Positions 17,701-24,391 of a DNA stretch of 26,000 nt are shown here, piece after piece. The notes beneath the pieces were generated by a model, which worked only from the letters and a program-made list of their open reading frames with translations, was not told the DNA's origin and did no database searches. Positions within the stretch are counted from its first letter, which is position 1. Each line of letters starts with the position of its first letter. The DNA is taken from assembly GCA_963575745.1 (NCBI GenBank), contig CAUYUJ010015305.1, positions 153,140 to 179,139 of the forward strand. Reading direction: 5' to 3'. The DNA comes from Prorocentrum cordatum. Its lineage: Eukaryota; Sar; Dinophyceae; Prorocentrales; Prorocentraceae. A program made the position numbers and the translations under genes.

Positions 17701-18294
17701 TCGCATTGTAGCAGCACGCGTGCCAATAGTGAGCGTTCTGGTTGCCGCAGTGCTGGTGCTTAAATACTTCTGGGTCTCGTAGACTTTCAGATCGCAGGCG
17801 AAGCATAAGCCGAGGATCACGCCTGGGCCAGCTTCCCCGTCTGGTGCCCCATCCAGCACGGCAAGAACAGTCTCCTCGTCTGCATCTGCATCTACTGCAT
17901 TCGCATCCTCTGCGTCTGACTTGTCTGACTGGTCATCGGAACGCCCCGCCATTACACCCGCAAGCCTGCGGCTCTTGCGCCCGCGGCCGCCGCGTCTGCC
18001 ACGGCCGGCGCCCCGGCCCCGCTTCCCAGGGCCAGGGCCCGCGCTCCTCAGGGCCGCAGTGGCGCGCCGCTTGGGGTGCATCTGACCACTGCTGGAGCGT
18101 CCATCCGCGCCTGCGCCTGGGGCCAGAGCCTCGCCATCTTCGTCGTCAACGGCGTCGCTGACAGGAAGCCTCTTCTTGCCCTCTGGCCCCTCCAGCTGCT
18201 GCGGCTGCTCGGCTGCTGGCGGTGTCGGCGCTGCCGATGCTGCCGATGCCCGCGGCATGTTGTCGGCAGCGCCCGCGCCTACAGCGGCTGCCAT
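14443..18294 (-). CDS. Multi-exon gene of unknown function (candidate gene model, about seven coding blocks)
   Basis: Minus-strand coding blocks in order: 18294 to about 17765, about 17770-17550, about 17550-17351, 16999 to about 16700, about 16410-16250, about 16063-15088, and 14777-14443. The stretches between the later blocks are purine or pyrimidine tracts, typical intron filler here. Phase-compatible boundaries can be named for two introns (17350-17000 and 15087-14778). The protein begins with a disordered, basic then acidic region and a Cys/His cluster, followed by helical and mixed segments; I recognise no family. Problems: apparent frame breaks near 17765 and at a G8 run near 17525, and an in-frame TAA at 15668-15670. 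These suggest a recent pseudogene or sequence errors. The order and consistency of the blocks argue for one gene. Confidence 0.5.
14778..15087 (-). other. Probable GT-AG intron, 310 bp, with homopyrimidine tract on the coding strand
   Basis: Donor ACG|GTCGGG, acceptor GGGAG|GTGCTCC; both are phase 1 and join as Gly. Plus-strand 14958-15054 is a nearly pure GGA/GAA tract, so the coding strand is pyrimidine-rich. An alternative acceptor at TTGGTGAG (14816) would need a phase-2 donor that I do not see. Confidence 0.45.
15088..16063 (-). CDS. Exon block 6, longest coding block, with in-frame TAA
   Basis: This block encodes NSAGEKSRDTEMHSAQEVQA, then ITQSNAIMGRLNDFEKKSKP, LLSESAAYDTSIKEIAANQK and AETLAKIFLGQS, followed by TAA at 15668-15670. 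In the same frame it goes on at once with MEKWAASEHEAEGEQPTVTHY, TMDWTVSTLFVDQQPAIHPF, LETLIKTHLGILNWAPISMG, APWLIGSSLYARRAGMGNVN and CISGRIVVCMISMDALAKQG. The text quality is the same on both sides of the stop, so either it is a nonsense mutation or error, or two genes abut with the ATG right after the TAA. The probable donor is AACG|GTCGGG at 15088/15087. No family recognised. Confidence 0.55.
16062..16249 (-). other. Probable intron made largely of a homopyrimidine/homopurine tract
   Basis: On the plus strand this is CCCTCCC/CCTTCC-rich; on the coding strand it is purine-rich, without the usual polypyrimidine run before an acceptor. It separates two coding blocks in different frames. Candidate acceptor: GTCAG|GGAAGAG. 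Confidence 0.45.
16250..16410 (-). CDS. Exon block 5
   Basis: After a CTCAG acceptor-like site at about 16411, the frame encodes VHAFLAEKKEINARIRGALK, TGKLAKLSEARGKLSNNEDC and LSESRD, a charged, probably helical segment. Downstream the sequence changes abruptly to a tract that is purine-rich on the minus strand (16062-16230), taken as the next intron. The exact donor is uncertain: GA in CGGGATCC is one candidate. Confidence 0.45.
16670..16999 (-). CDS. Exon block 4
   Basis: The frame from 16999 (after the acceptor AG) encodes ACVDKDDYNNDAIPANMGKSYSFVTGRRREGDL, LLNSAADHADAQGRISRMTDLAPSDSFF and then Ala/Gly-rich sequence with PWAMFESSSHSG. From about 16670 leftwards the sequence becomes extremely GC-rich and Pro/Arg/Ala-coding, which looks like intron. 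The donor is not resolved. No domain recognised. Confidence 0.45.
17000..17350 (-). other. Probable GA-AG intron, 351 bp
   Basis: The donor on the minus strand is CCAG|GACGCAC and the acceptor CCTAG|GAGCATG, so the same AGGA string sits at both ends. Phase 1 fits on both sides, while the nearby GT (in CACGTCAAT) would be phase 0 and would not fit. Dinoflagellate introns are known to use GT, GC and GA donors and to have G after the acceptor AG. The intron is pyrimidine-rich on the coding strand in its first half. Confidence 0.55.
17351..17775 (-). CDS. Exon block 2/3: His/Cys cluster and Lys/Ala-rich helix, frame break at a G8 run
   Basis: FKHQHCGNQNAHYWHACCYNASRALERMAE follows the CxxC of block 1; together they form C-x2-C...H-x-H-C...H-x3-H-x-C-C, a plausible zinc-binding cluster. 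A Lys/Ala/Glu-rich helix follows (KTDKAKKALQALRKNNKPA). At the run of eight Gs (plus-strand C run near 17525) the frame must shift to continue as EAAKMVEDIAMFAELNAKKKIK, MTRRQCISFKKQTEGALSDDAGDEFDDHVNAPG. The probable donor follows GCGCCAG at 17351 and is GA: the phase-1 codon G joined to GA of the next exon restores an open frame. Confidence 0.5.
17765..18294 (-). CDS. Exon block 1: disordered basic/acidic N-terminus with CxxC
   Basis: The ATG at 18294 begins MAAAVGAGAADNMPRAS. Residues 1-70 are low complexity (Ala/Pro/Glu). Residues about 74-115 are Arg/Gly/Lys-rich (MHPKRRATAAL, GKRGRGAGRGRRGGRGRKSRR), resembling a nuclear-localisation or RGG nucleic-acid-binding segment. Residues about 120-145 are acidic (SDDQSDKSDAEDANAVDADADEE). 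The block ends GLCFACDLKVYETQK, a CxxC pair. The reading then shifts by one base near 17765 (bases TATTTAAG) into the next block. Nothing else fixes the start. Confidence 0.5.
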
Positions 18295-18359
18295 CGCCCG
18301 AGGTTGTCGGGGGGGCCCCCGAGGCCAGTGAGGAACGGGGTCGGATTGAAAGTTGGTTA

Positions 18360-18543
18360 CGCCAGATTTCGCAATAAAGGGAGGGGGGTCTCATTTCGGG
18401 GCGGGTCTCTTCCAGGCCATCTTGGAGGGCCTGGGGGGGTCTGGGGACGATGTTTCGGAGGGTTCTCCCACGGGGGGGGTCTGAAATGGCTCGTCTTGGA
18501 GGGTCCAGTCCAGACCCCCTCCCTTTTATTGCGAGATCTGGAG
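18360..18543. mobile_element. MITE copy 1 (terminal inverted repeats, TA target duplication), 184 bp
   Basis: The left end (CGCCAGATTTCGCAATAAAG, followed by GGAGGGGGGTCT) and the reverse complement of the right end (CTCCAGATCTCGCAATAAAA, followed by GGGAGGGGGTCT) match over about 31 bp. TA flanks it on both sides (18358-18359 and 18544-18545), the target typical of Tc1/mariner-type transposons. It has no coding capacity. It is similar end to end to 20910-21093. The centre carries direct repeats of the GGTCTC/GGGGGGTCT type. Confidence 0.85.
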
Positions 18544-18545
18544 TA

Positions 18546-19141
18546 GCAGATCGAGGCTGATAACATAAGTTGTGCAACAAATTGCGATGGAACCAACGCC
18601 ACTAGCTGTCATGCGTGATCGTTTTCATTCAACTCCCGCAGTTTGGACTCTGACGATTGCGTTTGGCCCACGACATATGAGGAAACTAGTGCATTGTGTA
18701 ATCTTGTTTATTGAAGCTATGTCTAAAGCACGTCGGATAAACTCGGAGTCCTTCCACGGGCCTATTAAGACACTCTTGGAGGCCAATGCAATAAGGCTCC
18801 ATTTCAAGAGCGCCTCAAGAGGGCCCTCCATCCTTCCCCATCCTCTTCTCTGTAAGTCTGGACTCGCCTCCCAGGGACTGGACTTCAGGTTGTGATTTTG
18901 GCAGGCAAGGAGGAGGGAGAGGGCGAGGTTGAGGGGGGAGGAAAGTAGTGGGCGCCGAGCCCAGGGCGAGGAGGATCGGACTGGCGGTGCCGCGTGCATT
19001 GTTTTTGCTGCCCCACAGCGTCATGAAAACTAATATTGCAGCAATGCCTCGCTGGAGCTGGAGGCGCTCGCGCTGCGATGGAAATCTCGCGCCACCTGCG
19101 CCCGCTTTCCCTGCCCCCTGCCCGTCGTCCTCCTACTCCCG
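18546..19141. other. About 600 bp without a recognised gene
   Basis: A 107-codon plus-strand frame (18572-18895, MQQIAMEPTPLAVMRDRFHS...) lies here. Its codons and composition give no support for coding and I recognise no motif. The sequence is less GC-rich than its surroundings. A purine-rich patch lies at 18903-18950. Confidence 0.4.
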
Positions 19142-19159
19142 CCCCCCCCCCCCCCCCCC
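19142..19159. repeat. Poly-C run, 18 bases
   Basis: Eighteen consecutive C residues on the plus strand, a likely site of length error or variation. Confidence 0.95.
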
Positions 19160-19208
19160 ATCCCTGCGTACTTAATGTCCTAGTCCAACACAGCGACGGC
19201 CCGCTCGC

Positions 19209-19660
19209 TCACTCCGCAACTTCGGGGTCCAGACGCCAGGCAGCGCGATCTTTGGCACGCGCTTGCTCTTGGGTGTCTTGTTTCGCGGGTTTCACTGGCG
19301 TTGGCAACGGTTCTGCTGCCCAGATCTGCCCATCAGAAATGTCAATGACGCCGTTGCGGGCCATGGGCTCTCGAAGCTGTCGAGCCCGACGGTCCTCGGC
19401 GCGCTTCTGATCCCTCACCATCTTATCATGTGTTTTCATCCTGTGCCGCTGGACCTCAGCCGCGTAGACTTGGTCATGCAGAGTTGGCGCAGCGAAGAGA
19501 TCCATCTTCACTCCGCGTTCCGCGGCTCGACGCGGATGACCCCAGATGGCGAGACCTCCGATGAACTCCGTGGCTCCAAGCCGCGCCAGCCTCGCTGTTA
19601 GGCCGAATCCGAGACCTGCGAGCCAACGGCTCCGGATGGGGGCGAACACTGTGGCAGCCC
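19209..19660 (-). CDS. C-terminal putative exon, charged helical segment
   Basis: Encodes LGAATVFAPIRSRWLAGLGF, ATEFIGGLAIWGHPRRAAER and GVKMDLFAAPTLHDQVYAAE, then a highly charged helix (RHRMKTHDKMVRDQKRAEDR) and DISDGQIWAAEPLPTPVKPA, ending at TGA 19209-19211. The frame is continuous with the previous exon through the purine tract, which would then read Leu/Ser/Pro-rich, so the tract could also be retained coding sequence. I recognise no family. Confidence 0.4.
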
Positions 19661-19789
19661 CTAGCCTGCCACTCGGACCCAGGAGAGGCGGAAGCGGGGA
19701 TGGGAGGAGGGCGAGGGCGAGCAGGTAAGCCGCAGGTGAAAGGGAGAGCCAGGAGGGAGAAGGAGAGAGAAGGAGAGAGAGGAGGATGG

Positions 19790-19904
19790 CCAAGGGGACT
19801 TCAATGTCGCCATACCCCAGGCGCAAGTCGAACGAAGCGCCAGCGCGCATGCAGCATTTTGCTGGCGCCCTCAGCTGAGAAACTCCATTGACCAGCTTCC
19901 CACG
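19790..19904 (-). CDS. Small putative exon between tracts
   Basis: Reads GRGKLVNGVSQLRAPAKCCM and RAGASFDLRLGYGDIEVP on the minus strand. Candidate acceptor AG sites lie at GTAGCAG and GGGAAG. It is called an exon because it has ordinary composition between two low-complexity tracts. Confidence 0.3.
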
Positions 19905-19989
19905 CCCCGCTGTCCTGCTACCCTCTCACTGCCCCCCCTTCCCTCCCTCCGCCCTCCTTCGCGCCCTCTCCCCGAGTTCCCCTTTATGT

Positions 19990-20909
19990 CAGAACCCCTA
20001 CCAGCAACTGCAGGTGCTCGAGCTGAATCAAACTGGCGGCAGGCATCATCTCATCGCTCCGAACCGAAATCAAGGCAGGCCGAGCCCTACGCTGGCGGCG
20101 CGGCACTAGGCAGCCGGCGGACGATGCGTCACGCGGAAGCTCGACGCGATGGCACGGCCGAGCCTGCGCGGATAGTTTGCCGAATCCTTCATGGCCATGC
20201 GACTGCCATGCACCTTGGTACCCTTCTTGAAGAAGAGCGGAACTTTGGAGCCCTGCCGAGGCTTGTTGCGGTAGAGGTTGTGCGCCCACCCAGCGCTGCG
20301 CAGCAAATTTGGCGGGCTTCGCGCTGCGTGCTCCGAAGGCGCCTAGCCACGTTATTTGAGAATAGAAACCGAACACGTCACACATGTTCTGATAGGAGGG
20401 ATTCTCGCCCCACAGGCTCGAAATGGGCTGCCCCACGACCCCCTGCATGTTGAGGAAACGCCCCAACATCAAAGCGAAGACGGCGATCGCGGAAAGCTGG
20501 CCACTATCAACGACAAATTGTTTGGAAAGATCTCCTTCCCAGTTGTCAGGTGGCTTCCTGCCGACGGCGCGCTGGGCCCACATCCAAGGGCCGCAAGGCG
20601 GCGCATGCCGCTGCAACCCGTTCTCCTTCGTAAAGATGACGGCCTCGAGCATGATTCTGAAACCAGTGGGCGTGAGGAAGTCGTGGAGAGGATTAAGCTG
20701 GCGGTCGAAGCCCTTCGCGCGATGCCCCGCGGTCAGAGCAGCCTCGACGATCTCGCAGGCCCCGGCCTCGAACTCGAACGCGTCGCACAACTGGCATCCT
20801 AAGTCCTGGTGCCCCCCCGCGCGCTCGGACATGTAAACCAAAGCTGCAGTGATATCCTCGAGACTCCCCTGGCGGGCGGGGCCGAGCAAGCAAGGGCCCC
20901 ATAATAATA
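19990..20909 (-). pseudogene. Methyltransferase-like (PPC / QP) domain block
   Basis: The frame reads LGCQLCDAFEFEAGACEIVE, LNPLHDFLTPTGFRIMLEAV, ENGLQRHAPPCGPWMW (PPC at about 20601), GDLSKQFVVDSGQLSAIAVF, MQGVVGQPISSLW (QP at about 20430), then YSQITWLGAFGARSAKPAKF. The PPC loop and the later VEQP-type motif (here VGQP, Glu lost) recall a family very abundant in dinoflagellate gene sets as I remember them and vaguely like C5-methyltransferases. After KPAKF the better continuation is in another frame (LRSAGWAHNLYRNKPRQGSK, AMKDSANYPRRLGRAIASSF), ending at 20106. The first frame stays open to 19984 and ends DEMMPAASLIQLEHLQLL, which may be a genuine exon end before a GT at about 19990. Confidence 0.5.
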
Positions 20910-21093
20910 CTCCAGATTTCGTTATAAAGGGAGGGGGTCTCATTTCGGGGGGGTCTCTTCCAAGCTATCTTGGAGGGCCTGGGGGGGTCTGGGGGCGACG
21001 TTTTGGAGGGTTCCCCCACGGGCCACGGGGGGGGTCTGATATGGCTTGTCTTGGGGGGTCCAGACCCCCTCCCTTTTATTACGAAATCTGGAG
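20910..21093. mobile_element. MITE copy 2, 184 bp
   Basis: The left end CTCCAGATTTCGTTATAAAG and the reverse complement of the right end CTCCAGATTTCGTAATAAAA continue into GGGAGGGGGTCT, giving a near-perfect inverted repeat of about 31 bp. It is flanked by TA (20908-20909) on the left and TG (21094-21095) on the right, probably a mutated TA. It has the same length as the copy at 18360 despite compensating small indels (an extra CCACGGG-type unit here, an extra TCCAG there). It is inserted at the 5' side of the minus-strand gene. Confidence 0.85.
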
Positions 21094-21095
21094 TG

Positions 21096-21353
21096 CCCCA
21101 TCACACCGCCCCCAAGACATGCCCAGGCGGCACCTCTCGGGACCGTCTTTCTTGAGGCCCCGCTCGGGGCCGATTGGACTCCAGAGGGCCCCGAGCCCCC
21201 TTAGAAAGCAGGTTGTGTAAACATATTGGCTCCAAACAAACTCTTGAGGGGCCCCGATGGGGGCTCCAAGATGGCTCCGAGGGTCGCCCTAGAATCGGGG
21301 GCGCTCTACGCAAGCTTTCTGGTGGCCCTCGTGGGGCCGTCTTGGGGCCCAAG
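21096..21353. other. No gene recognised; GGGGCCCC-rich sequence
   Basis: Contains repeated short palindromes such as GGGGCCCC and CCTCGTGGGGCC; no open frame with recognisable content. Confidence 0.4.
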
Positions 21354-22049
21354 TCAATTCGATCCAGCCAGCTCTGAGCATCGGGCTTCGAACATTCGAT
21401 ATCGACCATCCCTTTCGCGCATGGGGAAGGCGCCCCTCAGCATATCCAGTAGCCAATGTGCCCAATGAACGCCACCGTTTTTATATATATATATATATAT
21501 ATATAAAATCAAACGCAGCTTCTCGCGAATGCAATACATCCTGCTGTCGCCAAAGGTCGAGCGAACGCGCTCCATGGTAGGGTACTCCATGATGGCGCCG
21601 TGCTCACCAGGGGTAGTTGGGCCACCAATCGCGCCCTCCAAGACGGCATCTGCCACCGGCTCGCCATCGATAGACTCGTAGCCCACAGTATCCTGGAAAT
21701 TGATTAGAGCGCGCGGGTTCTGCTTGCTGTAAATCTGCCGATCGAGATCATTGAGGATCCCACAGTCGACGACGGCGTCGCCCTCGCCATCGCTGGCATC
21801 GCCAGCGACGCCGCACGTGCGAGGTTTGGCCAAGCCCACGACTGCGCCATCGTCGCTATCGCTGCAATTTCCAGCCATGCTAGCATCGCCGGCGACGTTG
21901 CAGCTGCGAGGGGCTTCGGTCAAGGTAGCGATGCCATCGTCGCTGTCGTCGTCCATTGCCTGCTGACGGGGATAAGAGGCTGCCTGATCCACACTGGAGT
22001 CCCCGCGGCACTGGTCCGCCCGCGCGTCCATCTCGCCGTCTGATGCCAT
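21354..22049 (-). CDS. Acidic hypothetical protein; 3' end reads into (TA)n and is doubtful
   Basis: Starting at ATG 22049 (MASDGEMDARADQ; the 67 codons upstream look like leader sequence), the protein is acidic and Ser/Asp/Gly-rich. It has two imperfect copies of an APRSCNVAGDAS / KPRTCGVAGDAS repeat at about residues 45-85. It continues DCGILNDLDRQIYSKQNPRA, NFQDTVGYESIDGEPVADAV and YPTMERVRSTFGDSRMYCIR. After EKLRLIL it reads a (YI)n stretch encoded by the TA microsatellite, so the true exon probably ends before 21506. No family recognised and no SL seen upstream. Confidence 0.45.
   Translation of the reverse strand: MASDGEMDARADQCRGDSSVDQAASYPRQQAMDDDSDDGIATLTEAPRSCNVAGDASMAGNCSDSDDGAVVGLAKPRTCGVAGDASDGEGDAVVDCGILNDLDRQIYSKQNPRALINFQDTVGYESIDGEPVADAVLEGAIGGPTTPGEHGAIMEYPTMERVRSTFGDSRMYCIREKLRLILYIYIYIYKNGGVHWAHWLLDMLRGAFPMRERDGRYRMFEARCSELAGSN
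21482..21504. repeat. (TA)n microsatellite
   Basis: Perfect TA dinucleotide run flanked by TTT and AAA, forming a palindrome of about 28 bp. Confidence 0.95.
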
Positions 22050-22528
22050 ATTCGCTGCAGCGGTGGCAGCGGCAGTAGTTGGGGCGTTTGCTCGGATGCG
22101 CAGAAAAGCCCTAGTCAAGCCCAAATGGCATTTAGACAAGGCGTGGGCACGCAGTAAGGATGGCCGTTGAGGATGTAAGACCCTTACAAATCCAAATGCT
22201 TCGCACTCGTGCCCACTGAAGCCACAGTGGCAAGGATGCAAGGGTGTCACAGAGGCAAAGATACAAGGGCGCTTCTGGAACGCTGGTCGACAGAGTCAGC
22301 GCGTTGCGACTGCCGCGGCCCCGAATGGATGGAGCGCCTGTCATAACCCACATCGTATTCGTTCGAAACCCTCTTCTTCTTCGGATCACCTCAAGCCTTG
22401 TGCGCCTCGGGCACGCTTTTTTCACAGCCCTCCTTGGTTGGGTATTCGTTTTGAATAGAGCAGTGTGGTCGCGTCCCTCCTCCCCCCCTTCCTCCTTTTC
22501 CCCTCCCGCCTCTTCCTGTCTTGCCCGC
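22050..22528. other. About 480 bp with no gene recognised
   Basis: Upstream flank of the acidic-protein gene, ending in a CT-rich stretch (22470-22520) just before the satellite begins. Open frames on both strands are unremarkable. Confidence 0.4.
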
Positions 22529-22887
22529 GGGGGGCTGCGATCTGTGAAACTGTCGCCATTTTCGAGGCCTGCTGGGGGGCCCAGCACAGTGAGGGCCACG
22601 GGCAGATTCAAATTAGACCTCGCCATCCCTGGGGGGCTGCGACTTGTGAAACTGTCGCCATTTTCGAAGCCTGCTGGGGGGGCCCAGCACAGCGAGGGCC
22701 ACGGGGAAATTCAAATTAGACCTCGACATCCCTGGGGGGGGGCTGCGATCTGTGAAACCGTCGCCATTTTCGAGGCCTGCTGGGGGGCCCAGCACAGCGA
22801 GGGCGACGCGCGGATTCAAATTAGACCTCGCCATCCCTGGGGGGCTGCGCTCTGTGAAACTGTCGCCATTTTCGAGGCCTGCTGGGG
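22529..22887 (+). repeat. Satellite of about 102 bp, array part 1 (four cores)
   Basis: The core CTGCGATCTGTGAAACTGTC recurs, with its TGCG at 22536, 22638, 22744 and 22846 (periods 102, 106, 102). Each unit continues GCCATTTTCGAGGCC, TGCTGGGGGGCCCAGCA, CAGTGAGGGCCACG, GATTCAAATTAGACCTCGCC, ATCCCTGGGG. TGCTGGG-GGG-CCCAGCA is a perfect 7-bp hairpin. Unit length is not a multiple of three and frames change from unit to unit, so it is non-coding. The array stops in mid-hairpin at 22887, where another element is inserted. Confidence 0.95.
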
Positions 22888-23563
22888 TAGGAGGAGTCGG
22901 CTTGCGGGGGGGGTCGGGCGCGCGGGAGGCGGGCAGAGGCGTCGCCGGCGCCCCGCGCCCCCGGGGGGCTCCATGTAAGATTTCCAAGGCTGCGCCAAGC
23001 GCGCGCGCGCGTTACTTGCCCGCGCGCTCGCATTCGCGCAAGCGCATCCTAAGAAACTATGATTTGGCTCGGAACCGGGCGACAACGGGCATGGGGCGCC
23101 TGTCAAGGCTGCTTCTGGGAGCGATTGCTGCTGGCTCGACGCGCGCGATATGCATGTAACGACTTTTGGAGGACGGGCGCTGCGCCGTCCAATCCAACGC
23201 GGGAATGGCGCGGTCCGGGGCGCGCGGCCGTCGCGGCACACGGCGGTCGACGTGACCGCATGGGGCGCGCGATCGGCCGCGCGGCATTTGCGGGCCATTC
23301 GGCCGACGCTGCCGGGTCGCCCTCAAACAGCCCGCCAGGAATACGCAAATGCGCAATGCGCCAGCGCGCCGCCAGGATATCGCCTTGAAAACAACCTGTT
23401 CACCCTGAACGCCGACTGCGCGCCTCGCTGAACCAGCGAAGTCGCGCGGCGCGCCCGCGCCGCGGACCCGCCGCAATGGACTCGCGGGAAAAAAAGCTTC
23501 TCTCCATGGGTTCTGAGACCGATTCTGGCCTACTTCCCCGTTCTGGCCGATTCTGGTTCCATC

Positions 23564-23690
23564 GCCGATTCCTCCTTTGATTCCGTATTGATTCCGTACT
23601 GATTCTTTTGATTCCGCTAGAATCAGGGGTCGCGGTTGTGCCGATTCTGTTTTGATTCTGTACTGATTCCGTACTGATTCCTTTGATTCC
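23564..23690 (-). repeat. Two imperfect 51-bp repeats built of GGAATCARTAC-type subunits
   Basis: On the minus strand, 23690-23640 and 23615-23564 both begin GGAATCAAARGAATCAGTACG and end GGAATCGGC or GAATCGGC. The shorter sub-unit GGAATCARTAC is repeated within each. They lie inside the 1,504-bp element. A weaker extension (GGCCAGAATCGG) continues to about 23520. Confidence 0.75.
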
Positions 23691-23984
23691 CCTGTGCCCC
23701 GGGGGCCATCGGGCCGCGGCCCGAGCTCCCGCCTCGGCGGCATGTTTTTTCCAGGAGCGCGGAAGAGTTTTGAAGGGGAGGGGGGCGGGGGGGGGGCGGA
23801 GCGATTTTTGGGGCGCATCGGGCGGCCGAACCGCAGATGTCCGGGCCCAGTGCGCGCGCCCGACATGGCAGGCGCGGGCGCGCGAGCGAGTTCTCGACCG
23901 TTGGCGCATCTGTAAGTTCATGCCCCGCCCCGCGCGCGGGAATGGAAACTTGGTCTGCGGCTTCCCATTGAACGCGTGGCCGTC

Positions 23985-24032
23985 GCCCCCCATGCTGCTC
24001 AGCGCGCAAAGCGCGCGAGCAGCATGGGGGGC
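23985..24032. other. Large perfect hairpin (16-bp outer stem, 6-bp inner stem, AAA loop)
   Basis: The arm at 23985-24000 (G, six Cs, ATGCTGCTC) pairs perfectly with 24017-24032. After a single bulged A (24001), GCGCGC (24002-24007) pairs with GCGCGC (24011-24016) around a loop AAA. It is far stronger than chance would give in this sequence. It is not followed by a T run and lies inside the inserted element, so it is not called a terminator. Confidence 0.85.
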
Positions 24033-24391
24033 TTTGCGTTGTCGCATGAGAAGTGCGCGGGACCGAACCGAACGGTCGGCGGCGCCCGCTCCTGCGCCGC
24101 GCGCGAGGCCATCGCGTCAGCGCGGGAGGCTACAAGGGCCTGGGCCGTCGCCCTGGGGCGCGGGCACAGCGCGAGGCCCGCGCGGGTCTCTCGCGCCGAG
24201 CATGCGCAACAAGGTCGGCCCGCCCGCCGGCTCGCGCTCGCGGGCGACGCGACGCCGGCGCCGACTGCGAGGCCGACTGGGCCCGGAGGATTCCTGAGAA
24301 TCCCGGGAAGGGGCAGCGGGCCGCGATGGAATCGGCGCGGTCGTTGGCGCCCCCCCCGCGCCCGGCCCCCCCTGCAAGCCGACTCCTCCAA

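Larger units (their letters stand above)
19209..20943 (-). pseudogene. Spliced gene or pseudogene with a methyltransferase-like PPC...QP domain (candidate model)
   Basis: Three minus-strand coding blocks, 20909 to about 19990, about 19904-19790 and about 19660-19209, are separated by a pyrimidine tract (19905-19985) and a purine tract (19680-19790) that look like introns. The first block carries the recognisable domain. The last ends in a charged, helical segment. A frameshift at an AAATTT stretch near 20300 separates two readings of the domain's end. The 5' side is cut off by a MITE, so no start codon is assigned: the apparent start lies in the MITE. It may be a broken host gene or a remnant of a mobile element. 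Confidence 0.45.
22888..24391. mobile_element. 1,504-bp terminal-inverted-repeat element inserted in the satellite, 8-bp target duplication
   Basis: The left end (22888) TAGGAGGAGTCGGCTTGC and the reverse complement of the right end (24391) TTGGAGGAGTCGGCTTGC differ at one base. With the next 15 or so bases (G-rich, then CGGGCGCG) the inverted repeat is about 34 bp. TGCTGGGG flanks it on both sides (22880-22887 and 24392-24399) but is present once per satellite unit, so it is a target-site duplication. Removing the element and one TGCTGGGG restores the 103-bp period. Eight-bp duplications are made by hAT, P and a few other superfamilies. No transposase is recognisable, so it is probably non-autonomous. 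The interior is GC-rich, with an imperfect repeat and a large hairpin. Confidence 0.88.

Noticed and set aside
18572-18895. 107-codon plus-strand open frame
   Set aside because: No motif, no supporting start or splice context, length expected by chance here.
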